64,000 bases of DNA from Polynucleobacter sp. MG-Unter2-18 (GTDB lineage Bacteria; Pseudomonadota; Gammaproteobacteria; Burkholderiales; Burkholderiaceae): positions 1,872,192 through 1,936,191 of the forward strand of contig NZ_CP061302.1 of the NCBI RefSeq assembly GCF_018687675.1. Reading direction: 5' to 3'. The position numbers and the translations under genes were made by a program. The notes beneath the pieces were generated by a model, which saw nothing but the letters and a program-made list of their open reading frames with translations, did no database searches and was not told where the DNA came from. This document shows, in pieces, positions 16,724-27,026 of the stretch (the stretch's first letter is position 1; each line of letters starts with the position of its first letter).

Positions 16724-18451
16724 TTACATCTTAGCGGGTGCTGATACACCTAATACTTTTAATCCATTTTCAAGCACTTGACGCGTTGCTAGAAGCAATG
16801 CAAGGCGCGCCAATTTCAATGCGGGATCATCCACTAAGACGCGATCTGCGTTATAGAAAGTATGAAAGTCTCCTGCTAAATCACGCAAGTAAAAAGCTAA
16901 AGCATGTGGCGCTAAGTCTGCAGCAGCATCAGTAAGCATTTCTGGATATTCAGCTAAACGACGCAACAAATGATCCGAGGCTTTGCTTTGCAATAGAGAA
17001 AGATCTGCCCCCTTAAGGTCAGATACTTGTCCACCCCATTGAGTCAAGATTGAGCAAATACGCGCATGGGCATATTGCACATAGAACACGGGATTCTCAT
17101 CATTCTGCTGTAATGCCAAATCAATATCAAAGACGAACTCTGTATCAGCCTTGCGGGAGATAAGGAAGAAACGTACGGCATCTCTTCCACGCTGAAGCGC
17201 TAGTTCGCGCTCATCAGCAGTCATCTCTGGTGTAATGCCACCTGACCACTCAACCAAGTCACGCACAGTCACATAGGAGCCAGCGCGTTTAGAAATTTTG
17301 ACTTCTTCGCCATGACGCATCACCGTCACCATCTTGTGTAATACGTAGTCAGGGTAGGTTTTCGGAATATCCCAACCACGCTTCTGTGCCACACCCTGCA
17401 AGCCCGAGCGAACACGGGCGATAGTGCCGTGGTGATCACTACCTTGGACATTAATTACTTTTTCAAAGCCCCGATTCCATTTGCTGGTGTGATAGGCGAC
17501 ATCAGGCACAAAGTAGGTAAAGCTGCCATCAGACTTACGCATGACGCGATCTTTGTCATCACCATCATCTGTTGTCTTGAGCCAAAGCGCGCCCTCAGAC
17601 TCGTAGGTTTTACCAATACTCTGCAACTCTTCGACAATTTTTGCAACACTGCCATCGGTATACAAGGAAGACTCTAGGTAATAGTAATCAAACTTCACGC
17701 CAAATGTTTTTAAATCAATATCTTGTTCGTTGCGTAAATACGCGACAGCAAATTGGCGGATCGCTTCAAGCTCATCTTTGTATTCAGGTGAATCCTTAAA
17801 AGCAGTTGCAATCTCTGCAATATATTCACCGTTATAGGCACTCTCTGGCCAAGCAGCATCCCCTGGCTTAAGTCCGTTCAATCGAGCTTGTACTGAGAGC
17901 GCCAAGTTTGCGATCTGGACTCCAGCATCGTTGTAATAAAACTCACGATGCACCTTGATACCCTGAGTTGCCAATAGATTTGCTAGGGCATCGCCTAACG
18001 CAGCTTGACGACCATGACCCACATGCAGTGGGCCAGTTGGATTAGCGGAGACAAACTCAATCATGGCACTAGAAACGGGGGCTGCCTCTGGTGCTAGCTG
18101 ACCAAACTGAGATCCTGCTGTGAGGACTTCTTGCACCACTGCAGTTTTAGCAGTGTTGCTCAGACGAAAATTAATAAATCCAGGTCCCGCAATTTCGCAG
18201 GAGGCAATGAGCTCACTATAGCCAGACTGCTGCTCAAGGTGCTCGACCAGTGCTTGCGCTAATTCCCTGGGATTTAACTTCCAAGCCTTGGATAGCTGGA
18301 GCGCAATATTACAAGCGACATCCCCATGGTCTACCGCTTTAGGGCGCTCTAAGCGCGGCGCGGGGGCATCCCCCAAGCCACGGTCCTGGGCGAGACCCTG
18401 AAGGGCTGCACTTAGCATTTCAATTAAACGATTTTTATTAGTTAACAACAT
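16724..18451 (-). CDS. argS: Arginyl-tRNA synthetase
   Basis: Class I synthetase charging tRNA-Arg, 575 aa, normal length. An N-terminal Add-1 domain is followed by [11 protein letters not shown] with the HIGH-type motif (143-146), a KMSKS-like KISKRAG, and the C-terminal anticodon-binding domain ending [17 protein letters not shown]. Alternative-frame reading on the plus strand over the same region is noncoding shadow. The start is divergent from the DUF1840 gene with 35 bp between. Confidence 0.97.
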   Translation of the reverse strand: MLLTNKNRLIEMLSAALQGLAQDRGLGDAPAPRLERPKAVDHGDVACNIALQLSKAWKLNPRELAQALVEHLEQQSGYSELIASCEIAGPGFINFRLSNTAKTAVVQEVLTAGSQFGQLAPEAAPVSSAMIEFVSANPTGPLHVGHGRQAALGDALANLLATQGIKVHREFYYNDAGVQIANLALSVQARLNGLKPGDAAWPESAYNGEYIAEIATAFKDSPEYKDELEAIRQFAVAYLRNEQDIDLKTFGVKFDYYYLESSLYTDGSVAKIVEELQSIGKTYESEGALWLKTTDDGDDKDRVMRKSDGSFTYFVPDVAYHTSKWNRGFEKVINVQGSDHHGTIARVRSGLQGVAQKRGWDIPKTYPDYVLHKMVTVMRHGEEVKISKRAGSYVTVRDLVEWSGGITPEMTADERELALQRGRDAVRFFLISRKADTEFVFDIDLALQQNDENPVFYVQYAHARICSILTQWGGQVSDLKGADLSLLQSKASDHLLRRLAEYPEMLTDAAADLAPHALAFYLRDLAGDFHTFYNADRVLVDDPALKLARLALLLATRQVLENGLKVLGVSAPAKM

Positions 18452-18486
18452 AGATAAGTGAGTTTATCAGGTGGTAAGCTATTGAA

Positions 18487-18804
18487 ATGATCTATCAATT
18501 TCGCTCCAAAGCGGGCCCTGACGTCATCATGCTGGCTGACCTCACCCAACGAATCTTTGAAATTTTGGGTCGCTCATTAGAACCTAGGGGAATTTTGACG
18601 GTGGAGCAACTTCCAAGCTTCATCATCGCCCTAGAAACTGCTATTTTGAAAGACTTGGAAGAGCGCTCTAAAAGTAATACAGCGGATCAAGAAAGTACTG
18701 AAAAACCAAAACTTGCCGACAGGCTGGGGCAGCGCGCCTATCCTTTCTTAGAGCTGATGAAACAAGCCAAAGCCAAAGATGAACCGGTGATGTGGGGCGT
18801 TTAA
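18487..18804 (+). CDS. DUF1840 family protein
   Basis: 105 aa, small and soluble. Begins MIYQFRSKAGPDVIMLAD and carries the LEPRGILTVEQLP segment typical of the betaproteobacterial DUF1840 family; ends in a conserved hydrophobic AYPFLELMKQA. No known function, no catalytic pattern. A monocistronic plus-strand gene between divergent argS and converging metH. Confidence 0.85.
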   Translation: MIYQFRSKAGPDVIMLADLTQRIFEILGRSLEPRGILTVEQLPSFIIALETAILKDLEERSKSNTADQESTEKPKLADRLGQRAYPFLELMKQAKAKDEPVMWGV

Positions 18805-18834
18805 AAACTGCACCCCACTTCACCCAAGTCAAAT

Positions 18835-21582
18835 TTAGTCTATCGAGCTTGCCAACTGGCGACGAATGTCTTCAACGGACTCATTACGACGCTTAGCAAG
18901 ATCTTCAATCTGGTCTGCTGACAACTTACCCACATTGAAATAACGTGCATCCGGATGTGCCAGATAAAAACCGCTGACACTGGAAGCGGGATTCATAGCC
19001 AATGATTCGGTCAATGTCATACCAATATCTTCCGAACCAATGACGCGCAATAAATCTTTTTTCACTTCATGCGCAGGGCACGCTGGATATCCTGGCGCTG
19101 GACGAATACCACGATACTCTTCATTAATCATTTGATCGTTCGTCAACATCTCATCAGTCGCATAAGCCCAAAGATCGGTACGAACACGATGATGCATCAA
19201 CTCTGCAAATGCCTCTGCCAGACGATCGGCCAAAGATTGCAACATAATTGCACTGTAGTCATCATGCTTGGCATGGAACTCAGCCACTTTTTTCTCAACC
19301 CCATGGCCAGTTGTGACAGCAAAGCAGCCCAGATAATCAGCCACATGTGAATCTTTAGGCGCCACATAGTCAGCCAAGCAACGATTAGGTCGACGAATAC
19401 CATCGACAACTGGACGCTCAGCCTGCTGACGCAAGTTATGCCAAACGAATAATGGATGCTCGCGGGATTCATCGCTGTACAAAGCAATGTCATCACCTAT
19501 CGTATTTGCTGGGTAGAAAGCTACTACGGCATCGGCTTGCAACCACTGGCCTTTAATCAACTTGTCCAATAGCGCTTGGCCATCTTCAAATACTTTACGA
19601 GCCTCTATACCAACAACTTCATCATCCAAGATTGCTGGAAACTTACCAGCCAAATCCCAAGTCTGAAAAAACGGTGTCCAGTCAATATATTTGGCGATGT
19701 CACTTAAAGCAAAATTCTTGAAAACACGACGGCCAATGAACTTAGGCTTCTCAGGCACGTAGTGAGCCCAATCAATCAGCTCCCGATTCTTACGCGCGGC
19801 TTCTAATGAAATAGTTGGGGACGCTTTTTTATTGGCATGCTGCTCACGAATACGTACGTAGTCATCGCGCAAATCTTGAATAAATTTCTTGGCGCTTTCA
19901 TCTGACAGAAGGCTTGATGCTACAGACACAGAGCGGGAGGCATCAGGTACATAGACTACCGGTCCATCGTAATGCGGTGCAATCTTGACTGCAGTGTGCA
20001 CACGAGAAGTTGTGGCACCACCAATCATCAGTGGGATTTGACGCTCACGGAAATAATCGTCACGTTGCATCTCTTGAGCAACGTAGGTCATCTCCTCTAG
20101 AGATGGCGTAATCAAACCAGACAAGCCAACAATATCCGCTTTTTCCTCTTTGGCACGCTTCAAAATTTCTGAGCAAGGCACCATCACACCCATATTGGCA
20201 ACTTCAAAGTTATTACATTGCAGCACCACCGTCACAATGTTTTTGCCAATATCGTGGACGTCTCCCTTAACAGTCGCCATCACAATCTTGCCCTTAGCTT
20301 TTGCTTCGCCACCAGAGGCAATGTGTTGACGCTTCTCTTCCTCAATGTAAGGAATCAAAATGGCTACCGCTTGCTTCATTACGCGTGCGCTCTTGACCAC
20401 TTGAGGTAGAAACATCTTGCCAGCGCCAAATAGGTCGCCAACGACATTCATACCATCCATTAAAGGACCTTCAATTACCTCGATCGGACGACCACCTGCA
20501 CCCATAATTTGAGCGCGCAGCTCTTCAGTGTCACCCTCAATAAAGGTTGTAATTCCATGCACTAAGGCATGGGTTAAACGCTCTCGTACTGGGGCTTCAC
20601 GCCACACCAAGTTTTCTACTTGCTTTGCCCCACCGCCCTTAAATTGATCAGCAATATCGAGTAAGCGCTCAGTTGGCGTCTTACCATCTTTTTCTTTATA
20701 GCGGTTCAGCACTACATCTTCAACGCGCTCACGCAATTCAGGATCTAGGTCTGCATAGACGCCGAGCTGCCCCGCATTAACAATGCCCATATCCATACCA
20801 GCTTGGATGGCGTGATACAGGAACACAGTATGAATAGCTTCTCGAACACGATCATTACCGCGGAATGAAAAGCTGACATTCGAAACGCCGCCACTGACTT
20901 TCGCGCCCGGCAGGTTTTCTTTAATCCAGCGTGTAGCATTAATAAAATCTACCGCATAGTTATCATGCTCTTCAATGCCGGTGGCAATTGCAAAGATATT
21001 GGGATCAAAAATAATATCTTCTGCTGGAAAGCCGATCTCATTAACGAGAATTTGATAGCAGCGCTGACAAATTTCTGTCTTGCGCTTAAAAGTGTCTGCT
21101 TGACCGACTTCATCAAATGCCATCACTACAGAAGCCGCACCGTAACGACGAATCAAGCGCGCTTGTTTTCTAAAAGGCTCTTCGCCCTCTTTGAGTGAAA
21201 TCGAATTCACAATCGGCTTACCCTGAATACACTTCAGACCAGCCTCAATTACGCTCCATTTAGAGGAGTCAATCATGATCGGTACACGAGCGATGTCTGG
21301 CTCTGAAGCAATCAAATTCAAGAAGCGCGTCATTGCCGCTTCAGAATCCAACATCGCCTCATCCATATTGATGTCAATCACTTGAGCACCATTCTCAACT
21401 TGCTGTCTTGCAACTACCAAGGCCTCATCAAATTGATTATTTAAAATCATGCGGGCAAATGCTTTGGAGCCTGTTACGTTAGTGCGCTCTCCAATGTTCA
21501 CAAAGCGGATATCGGCTGTAACGTTAAAAGGCTCTAGGCCTGAAAGCTTCATCGGCGGCATTACCTTTACAGTCTTACTCAT
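18835..21582 (-). CDS. metH: Methionine synthase, folate/B12/activation part (split MetH)
   Basis: 915 aa, equivalent to the C-terminal three-quarters of E. coli MetH. Domains in order: methyl-THF (pterin) binding about 20-290 (starts [14 protein letters not shown]), a cap helix domain, B12-binding domain with the cobalt-ligand motif DVHDIG (441-446, His443), and the SAM-dependent reactivation domain with [10 protein letters not shown] near residue 830. It lacks the homocysteine/zinc domain, which is the separate gene upstream; the two overlap by 4 bp, so they are made together. This split is common in Burkholderiaceae. Growth would need cobalamin unless metE exists elsewhere. Confidence 0.95.
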   Translation of the reverse strand: MSKTVKVMPPMKLSGLEPFNVTADIRFVNIGERTNVTGSKAFARMILNNQFDEALVVARQQVENGAQVIDINMDEAMLDSEAAMTRFLNLIASEPDIARVPIMIDSSKWSVIEAGLKCIQGKPIVNSISLKEGEEPFRKQARLIRRYGAASVVMAFDEVGQADTFKRKTEICQRCYQILVNEIGFPAEDIIFDPNIFAIATGIEEHDNYAVDFINATRWIKENLPGAKVSGGVSNVSFSFRGNDRVREAIHTVFLYHAIQAGMDMGIVNAGQLGVYADLDPELRERVEDVVLNRYKEKDGKTPTERLLDIADQFKGGGAKQVENLVWREAPVRERLTHALVHGITTFIEGDTEELRAQIMGAGGRPIEVIEGPLMDGMNVVGDLFGAGKMFLPQVVKSARVMKQAVAILIPYIEEEKRQHIASGGEAKAKGKIVMATVKGDVHDIGKNIVTVVLQCNNFEVANMGVMVPCSEILKRAKEEKADIVGLSGLITPSLEEMTYVAQEMQRDDYFRERQIPLMIGGATTSRVHTAVKIAPHYDGPVVYVPDASRSVSVASSLLSDESAKKFIQDLRDDYVRIREQHANKKASPTISLEAARKNRELIDWAHYVPEKPKFIGRRVFKNFALSDIAKYIDWTPFFQTWDLAGKFPAILDDEVVGIEARKVFEDGQALLDKLIKGQWLQADAVVAFYPANTIGDDIALYSDESREHPLFVWHNLRQQAERPVVDGIRRPNRCLADYVAPKDSHVADYLGCFAVTTGHGVEKKVAEFHAKHDDYSAIMLQSLADRLAEAFAELMHHRVRTDLWAYATDEMLTNDQMINEEYRGIRPAPGYPACPAHEVKKDLLRVIGSEDIGMTLTESLAMNPASSVSGFYLAHPDARYFNVGKLSADQIEDLAKRRNESVEDIRRQLASSID

Positions 21583-22643
21583 GCTGACAGCTCCGCACTT
21601 TCACGGTAGAAAGGTCGCGGCTTACGCTGTGAAACAGCATTAGCAATTGCACGAATATGATCTGGTGTAGTTCCACAGCAGCCACCTACTAGATTTACCA
21701 AACCATCTTTTGCAAAACCGTCAACCAAACTAGAAGTAATATCCGGAGTCTCATCAAAGCCTGTATCACTCATGGGGTTGGGCAAACCGGCATTGGGATA
21801 GCAAGATACTGCAACATCGCAGATACGGGATAGCTCAGCAATATAAGGGCGCATTAGTGCTGCACCTAAGGCGCAGTTCAGGCCAAAGGTGAGTGGTTTA
21901 ATGTGGCGCAAGCTATTCCAAAATGCTTCCACTGTTTGGCCAGATAGAATTCGACCAGAGGCATCCGTGACCGTACCTGAAATCATTACCGGCAAACGCT
22001 CACCGGTTTCCTCAAAGAACTCATCTAAAGCAAACAATGCAGCCTTGGCATTGAGTGTGTCGAAAATAGTTTCCACTAAAAATAAATCAACACCGCCCTC
22101 AAAGAGGCCTTCTATCTGCTCTCGATAGGAAGCTCGAAGTGCATCAAACGTCACATTACGCGCACCGGGATCATTTACATCAGGAGAAATACTTGCAGTC
22201 TTTGGAGTTGGTCCAATTGCGCCTGCCGCAAAACGTGGCTTATCTGGCGTAGAGTATTTTTCACAGGCAGCGCGAGCCAATTGAGCGGAGATCACATTCA
22301 TCTCACGAGCTAAATCAGCCATCTTGTAATCCTCTTGCGCAACTGAGGTAGCGCCAAAGGTATTAGTCTCAATAATATCTGCACCCGCATCCAAATACTG
22401 CTCATGAATCTTGCTGATAATCTGTGGCTGGGTCAGTACTAAGAGTTCGTTATTGCCTTTAATATCGCCTGGGTGACTCTCAAAGCGTTTGCTGACTGGT
22501 AATCCACGGTAATCCGCCTCACTCAGCTTGTATTGCTGAATCATGGTGCCCATGGCGCCATCCAAAATCAGAATACGCTGCTTTAGTAGCTCGGGAAGTG
22601 CCTGACCGCGGGTGTAAGGCTGGGATAAACCATTAGATTGCAT
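21579..22643 (-). CDS. Homocysteine S-methyltransferase part of split methionine synthase
   Basis: 354 aa, corresponding to the N-terminal domain of MetH: a TIM barrel that binds homocysteine through zinc. The zinc cysteines are visible as Cys in GLNCALG and Cys322-Cys323 in [20 protein letters not shown] near residue 28 is the family start. It overlaps the following gene by 4 bp (ATGA), and both are needed to rebuild full methionine synthase. The upstream 78 bp, shared with divergent phaM, are too short and lack the box for a cobalamin riboswitch. Confidence 0.93.
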   Translation of the reverse strand: MQSNGLSQPYTRGQALPELLKQRILILDGAMGTMIQQYKLSEADYRGLPVSKRFESHPGDIKGNNELLVLTQPQIISKIHEQYLDAGADIIETNTFGATSVAQEDYKMADLAREMNVISAQLARAACEKYSTPDKPRFAAGAIGPTPKTASISPDVNDPGARNVTFDALRASYREQIEGLFEGGVDLFLVETIFDTLNAKAALFALDEFFEETGERLPVMISGTVTDASGRILSGQTVEAFWNSLRHIKPLTFGLNCALGAALMRPYIAELSRICDVAVSCYPNAGLPNPMSDTGFDETPDITSSLVDGFAKDGLVNLVGGCCGTTPDHIRAIANAVSQRKPRPFYRESAELSA

Positions 22644-22721
22644 TGCGTAACCGGGATTAATCTCTAGAATCCTCTATTGTATTGGCAATAAGCCACTTTT
22701 ATCTGACCCGGAGCAACCCCT

Positions 22722-23171
22722 ATGTTTGGAACTATCCCAGAATTCAATCAAAGCCTTGAAATGATGAAAACCATGTGGGGTCAGGGAGCGGGCGGGCAAA
22801 CGCCAGGCCAATTTCCCTTCACCACGGACGCCTCCAAGGCGGCGGGGGGTTTTGGCTCAGCTTTTCCAGGGCTAGATACCGACGAACTTGAAAAGCGCAT
22901 CAAAGATCTGAAAAGTGTTGAAAACTGGCTGAACCTCAACCTCAATATTTTGAAGTCCACCATTCAGGGGCTAGAAGTGCAGCACGCCACCATGATGGCA
23001 CTCAAATCCTTTGGGGATGCCGTTTCGGCGAGCGCCACTGCTGCGACTGTTGAAACTCCTAAAGACTCCGGAACAAAAGCTTCTAAACCACGCAAAACCG
23101 CAACACGCCGTCGTCGCAAAGCTGGCGACTCAACTTTCCTCGACGAAGTAGGTAATTCAGATGGGCAATAG
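22722..23171 (+). CDS. phaM: PhaM-like polyhydroxyalkanoate granule regulatory protein
   Basis: 149 aa. N-terminal helix (PEFNQSLEMMKTMW), Gly/Pro-rich stretch, a central predicted helix-rich segment (LEKRIKDLKSVENWLNLNLN), then an Ala/Lys/Arg tail (KPRKTATRRRRKAG) able to bind DNA. This layout matches PhaM of Ralstonia, which activates PHB synthase and tethers granules to the nucleoid. GGAG precedes the ATG. No phaC lies in the window, so the role is from family likeness. The last 89 bp overlap antisense with the hydrolase gene that converges on it. Confidence 0.8.
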   Translation: MFGTIPEFNQSLEMMKTMWGQGAGGQTPGQFPFTTDASKAAGGFGSAFPGLDTDELEKRIKDLKSVENWLNLNLNILKSTIQGLEVQHATMMALKSFGDAVSASATAATVETPKDSGTKASKPRKTATRRRRKAGDSTFLDEVGNSDGQ

Positions 23172-24168
23172 CCTCGCCCATAGCAAATGTCATTTGGTGA
23201 ATATCTAATTCACGTCTAAACAAAACCGGCACTATCTCACGAGCAGTTGCTGGTTTTTCACATGCTCCCAGTGTTTCCGTTAAGCGCTCATCGTGATGCG
23301 CTTTTAGCTGACCAACCCGGGGCTTCATTCCTGTAAAAGGCTTGCCATGAGATGGCAGTACCAGAGTGTTATCGGGTAAGGGCAGATATCGATCTAAAGA
23401 GCTCAAATACAGGCCCAATGGATCTGCATCCGGATCTGCATCGTAAACGCTAACATTGGTTGAAATGCGTGGCAACAACATATCTCCAGAAATCAACACT
23501 TCCAAATCTTTGCAAAATAATGAAGCATGTTCAGGCGCATGACCAAACCCCATAATCACTTGCCACTCATGTCCACCAATCAAAATCATTTCACCATCAA
23601 TGATGCGACGATATTGTCGTGGCACACCCGGAACCATATTGCTATAGTAATTCGAGCGAGCACGAATTTTTTCTAAATCTTCTGGTGCATTGAGTCCATG
23701 TTTTTGAAAGTGGTCTGCAGAGCCCCCGCCACCAGCGCGTGCACCAACCGCAGCCCCGCCCTCTTTATGACTAAGCCATTGCGCAGTTAAATAATCTGTC
23801 ATGGAGATCCAGAGTGGTGCTTGCCACTTCTCACAGAGCCACTGAGAGAGTCCCACATGATCTGGATGCATATGGGTCACTATCACCCTCAACACCGGCA
23901 ATCCCTCTAACTGTGAAGCAAAGATCTGATCCCAGGCTGCCCTTGTCTCATCATTAGCAATGCCACAATCTACAATGGTCCAGCCTTGAAGCCCCTCAAA
24001 CTCATCCCGTAGCAGCCATAGATTGATGTGATCCAAAGCAAACGGTAAGCGCATCCGTAGCCAGCGTACACCAGGCGCGACCTCGATTGAACTGCCCGCT
24101 TCCGGTAAAGCATCCGCTAGGGGATAATGAATGGCACTCAGATCGCTAGATTGGTTTTTAGTATTCAT
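23083..24168 (-). CDS. Metallo-beta-lactamase-fold hydrolase
   Basis: 361 aa. Zinc motif HMHPDH (His99, His101, Asp103, His104) in TIVDCG...VTHMHPDHVG, followed by GHAPEH and a downstream SHGKPF, as in COG0491 hydrolases; the C-terminal ~80 residues form a winged-helix-like domain as in human LACTB2-type and related enzymes. A glycine-rich insert (GARAGGGGSADHF) sits after the zinc site. The substrate is unknown; thioester or other small hydrolysable esters are possible. The 3' end overlaps phaM on the opposite strand by 89 bp. The start at 24168 has only a weak ribosome site. Confidence 0.85.
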   Translation of the reverse strand: MNTKNQSSDLSAIHYPLADALPEAGSSIEVAPGVRWLRMRLPFALDHINLWLLRDEFEGLQGWTIVDCGIANDETRAAWDQIFASQLEGLPVLRVIVTHMHPDHVGLSQWLCEKWQAPLWISMTDYLTAQWLSHKEGGAAVGARAGGGGSADHFQKHGLNAPEDLEKIRARSNYYSNMVPGVPRQYRRIIDGEMILIGGHEWQVIMGFGHAPEHASLFCKDLEVLISGDMLLPRISTNVSVYDADPDADPLGLYLSSLDRYLPLPDNTLVLPSHGKPFTGMKPRVGQLKAHHDERLTETLGACEKPATAREIVPVLFRRELDIHQMTFAMGEAIAHLNYLLRRGKLSRQLCDDGVLRFCVV

Positions 24169-24190
24169 CTATTTCTATTTTAGGTTTGCT

Positions 24191-24367
24191 TTGACAACAG
24201 TTCCATCACCTTGCATCAACTGGTGTGACATCAACCCCGACAATGGTTTTTGCCGTGGCTGCTATCGCACGCTCCCTGAGATTGCAGACTGGTCTGAACT
24301 TTCTAACTCAGACAAGCTTGAGGTTTTAGAAAAACTAAAAGCACGAAAACCTCAAGCTTCAGAGTAA
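24191..24367 (+). CDS. DUF1289 small cysteine protein
   Basis: 58 aa when started at TTG 24191, preceded by AGG with six bases of spacing; a longer frame from 24131 adds a non-conserved segment. Four cysteines in a C-x3-C-x8-C-x2-C pattern (8, 12, 21, 24: PSPCINWCDI and GFCRGCYRT) define DUF1289, probably a metal-binding knuckle; then the conserved RTLPEIADW. No known function. Divergent from the MBL hydrolase. Confidence 0.85.
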   Translation: MTTVPSPCINWCDINPDNGFCRGCYRTLPEIADWSELSNSDKLEVLEKLKARKPQASE

Positions 24368-24388
24368 GCACTATCCATTAACCAATAC

Positions 24389-25372
24389 TTATTTGTTTAC
24401 ATCCACAATTAAACGACCGCGTACATTGCCAGCCATCAGCTCTGCGGCGTACTTTATAGAATCTTCTAAATTAATTTCGTGAGAGATCTCTTCCAAAGTT
24501 TTAAGATCTACCAGCTTACTTAACTGCTCGTAAGCAGCAATACGTTTTGCTTTTGCTACTGTCACACTATTAATGCCATACAAAGTTACGCCACGTAAAA
24601 TGAATGGCGCAACAGTCGATGGAAAATCCATTCCTTGAGCTAATCCGCAAGCAGCAACTGCACCATCACTTTTGGTTTGTGCGCAAGCGTTAGCCAAAGT
24701 ATGACTACCAACACTATCAACTACCGCCGCCCAACGCTCTTTTGCCAAAGGCTTACCAGGGGCTGACAGTACCGCACGATCAATCACCTCACTAGCACCC
24801 AATTTCTTTAAATAATCAGCTTCGGACATCCTTCCCGTGCTGGCGACAACTGTGAACCCTAGTTTGCTCAAAAGCGTAATCGCAAAGCTTCCAACTCCAC
24901 CTGCAGCACCAGTCACCAGCACTTCGCCATCGCTAGGCTTTAGGCCGTGCTTTTGTAAAGCCATTACGCATAGCATGGCGGTATAGCCAGCAGTACCAAT
25001 AGCTAAAGCTTGCTTAGCAGTAAAACCCTTTGGCAAAGGAATAAGCCACTCTGACTTCACACGTGCTTGCTGCGCTAAACCACCCCAATGACCCTCGCCA
25101 ACACCCCAGCCGTTGAGCAGCACCATGTCACCAACTTTAAATTCTGGGCTAGCGCTCTCTAAGACTTCGCCTGCAAAATCAATCCCAGGCACCATCGGAA
25201 AGCTACGCACTACCGGACCCTTGCCAGTAATTGCCAAACCATCTTTGTAGTTCAGCGTGGAATAGAGCACCTTAACCCTGACATCGCCCTCAGGCAAGCT
25301 AGCCTCATCGACTTGAGCAAGCTCAGCCCGATAACCTTGATCATCTTTATTTACCAAAATAGCCTTAAACAT
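24389..25372 (-). CDS. acuI: AcuI/YhdH-type NADPH-dependent acrylyl-CoA reductase
   Basis: Zinc-free medium-chain reductase, 327 aa from the ATG at 25372 (AGGAAGAG upstream; an in-frame Met eleven codons earlier is rejected). Starts MFKAILVNKDD, has STLNYKDGLAITGKGPVVR, a cofactor loop VTGAAGGVGS and ASTGR for NADPH. Family members reduce toxic acrylyl-CoA to propionyl-CoA, for example during DMSP or 3-hydroxypropionate metabolism; other 2-enoyl substrates are possible. The divergent neighbour is a small lipoprotein gene; no acrylate pathway genes are nearby. Confidence 0.85.
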   Translation of the reverse strand: MFKAILVNKDDQGYRAELAQVDEASLPEGDVRVKVLYSTLNYKDGLAITGKGPVVRSFPMVPGIDFAGEVLESASPEFKVGDMVLLNGWGVGEGHWGGLAQQARVKSEWLIPLPKGFTAKQALAIGTAGYTAMLCVMALQKHGLKPSDGEVLVTGAAGGVGSFAITLLSKLGFTVVASTGRMSEADYLKKLGASEVIDRAVLSAPGKPLAKERWAAVVDSVGSHTLANACAQTKSDGAVAACGLAQGMDFPSTVAPFILRGVTLYGINSVTVAKAKRIAAYEQLSKLVDLKTLEEISHEINLEDSIKYAAELMAGNVRGRLIVDVNK

Positions 25373-25459
25373 GTCTCTTCCTTTTAAAAGCGCTGCATTC
25401 TCCACAGCAAATACGTAATAGGTTTATCCTAACGAGCATTGCTGATTATGGAGGTTTCC

Positions 25460-25744
25460 ATGAAAAAAATTCTACTATTAACTTCAACTTGTGGTCTAGC
25501 ACTCATTGGGTGCTCATCGAGCCAGATTAATATGTCTATGGGCAATATGCGCTTGATCACCTCCAGCGCCGCACCACAAGAGGTAATGGATTTTGCCAGC
25601 ACAACTTGTAAAAATGATTTTTACCAAGGCGCTAGCTTCCTTTCTAAGGCCGGCAAGGAATACCGTTTCAAATGTGTCAAAGCTGAAGAGAACGAAATTC
25701 TGACCCCCATTCCAGGCACTAACATTCCGGCTGCAACGAAGTAA
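25460..25744 (+). CDS. Small hypothetical lipoprotein
   Basis: 94 aa from the ATG at 25460, which is preceded by an excellent GGAGG (the frame opens earlier at 25439). Signal MKKILLLTSTCGLALIGC gives a lipobox LIGC with Cys18. The mature part has two further cysteines (STTCKN and RFKCVK) which may pair. I do not recognise the family. It is 21 bp before the flavin reductase gene and may share its transcript. Confidence 0.7.
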   Translation: MKKILLLTSTCGLALIGCSSSQINMSMGNMRLITSSAAPQEVMDFASTTCKNDFYQGASFLSKAGKEYRFKCVKAEENEILTPIPGTNIPAATK

Positions 25745-25765
25745 GCCACTAAACAAGTAAGCAAA

Positions 25766-26254
25766 ATGACCCCATTTACCTCCCAAGAGCTCCGCAAGGG
25801 CTTCTCTTCCTTTGCAACCGGGGTCACAGTAATTACTTGCCTAGATGCTGACCAGCAAGCTCATGGCATCACTATCAGCTCTTTCAATACTGTTTCCTTG
25901 GAGCCGCCTCTCATTTTATGGAGTCTTAAGAAGCATTCGCGCTTGATGCCCAATTTTGAAGTAGGTCATAAACAATTAATTCATGTGCTAGAGCGCTCGC
26001 AAGAGGCAATGGCGATGCATTTTGCTACCGTAAAAGAAAATCAATTCACGAGCATCCCCCATAAAATTGCGGCAAGTGGGCTTACCCAAATTGAAGGATG
26101 CTGCGCTTACTTTGAATGTGAGACAGCATCAGTTCATACGGGTGGCGACCATAACATCATTGTTGCTAAAGTCCTCAACCTAAAGCACGATCCAGAAAGC
26201 CATCCACTGATATTTGCACACAGCAAATTTATGGGTTTAGATTCATCACTTTAA
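25766..26254 (+). CDS. Flavin reductase-like FMN-binding protein
   Basis: 162 aa of the flavin reductase/NtaB (DIM6) family: FASFATGVTVIT-like start (here FSSFATGVTVITC), ITISSFNTVSLEPPLILW, and the C-terminal ECETASVHTGGDHNIIVAKV, the flavin-binding split-barrel. Such proteins use NAD(P)H to supply reduced FMN to a partner monooxygenase. No partner oxygenase is adjacent, so the acceptor is unknown. Followed 22 bp later by a GST gene. Confidence 0.88.
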   Translation: MTPFTSQELRKGFSSFATGVTVITCLDADQQAHGITISSFNTVSLEPPLILWSLKKHSRLMPNFEVGHKQLIHVLERSQEAMAMHFATVKENQFTSIPHKIAASGLTQIEGCCAYFECETASVHTGGDHNIIVAKVLNLKHDPESHPLIFAHSKFMGLDSSL

Positions 26255-26276
26255 AAATATTCGAATAGGAATTGAA

Positions 26277-26939
26277 ATGATGCGCTTATGGGGAAGAAAA
26301 AGTTCCATCAATGTACAAAAAGTATTGTGGTGTCTTGCAGAGCTGGGGCTAGAAGAAGGTAAAGACTTTGAACGCATTGATGCTGGCCTTCATTTTGGGA
26401 AAAATCGTACGCCTGAATTTCTAGCACTCAATCCCAATGGCTTAGTACCAACCTTAGAAGACGGTAACCTTGTACTATGGGAATCTAATACGATCTTGCG
26501 ATACCTTGTTCGTCAGTACGATCAATCGAAGCGCTTAACAAGCGATACCGCCTCTCAATATCAGTCTGAAAAGTGGATGGACTGGCAACTTGGAACTATG
26601 TGGCCAGCATTACGTACCGCCTTTTTGGGCCTCACTCGTACACCTGAAAACGAGCGAAATAACGAAGCAATTCGCAAGGCTTATCAAGATAGCAATGCAC
26701 TATTCACCTTACTAGATCAGCAGCTGGCAAGCCAGCACTATTGCTCTGGAAATGCATTTAGTATTGGGGATATTCCACTAGCACTTTGCGTAAGTCGTTG
26801 GATTTTATTAAATCAAACCTACCCAGACCAAACTGGCCCGCGTCCTTCTTTACACAATATAGATGCATGGATGAAGCGCATAGAAGCGGAAACCAAATAC
26901 AGCGTAGTTGCAGAAAAAGAACTTAATGTTGTGAAGTAA
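26277..26939 (+). CDS. Glutathione S-transferase family protein
   Basis: 220 aa with an N-terminal thioredoxin-fold domain (WGRKSSINVQKVLWCL; then NPNGLVPTLEDG and the ESNTILRYL glutathione-contacting turn) and an all-helical C-terminal domain with SIGDIPLAL. The catalytic residue is probably Ser in GRKSS. Substrate is unknown. AGGA precedes two consecutive ATGs. Ends at a strong bidirectional terminator. Confidence 0.9.
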   Translation: MMRLWGRKSSINVQKVLWCLAELGLEEGKDFERIDAGLHFGKNRTPEFLALNPNGLVPTLEDGNLVLWESNTILRYLVRQYDQSKRLTSDTASQYQSEKWMDWQLGTMWPALRTAFLGLTRTPENERNNEAIRKAYQDSNALFTLLDQQLASQHYCSGNAFSIGDIPLALCVSRWILLNQTYPDQTGPRPSLHNIDAWMKRIEAETKYSVVAEKELNVVK

Positions 26940-26978
26940 GGCAGGATTCCAACAGTATAAGAATTGGGTATCTCAACT

Positions 26979-27005
26979 AAAAAGGTGAACTTAGTTCACC
27001 TTTTT
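26979..27005. terminator. Bidirectional intrinsic terminator
   Basis: A-run plus GGTGAAC, loop TTA, GTTCACC plus T-run: a 12-bp perfect stem (AAAAAGGTGAAC with GTTCACCTTTTT) with T-tracts in both directions. It separates the GST gene from the converging RND pump genes. Confidence 0.9.
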
Positions 27006-27026
27006 CTTTTTTACGATACTAGTGAG

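Noticed and set aside
22644..22721. Cobalamin riboswitch before the split metH
   Set aside because: The gap is only 78 bp and shared with phaM; no B12-box-like core is present.
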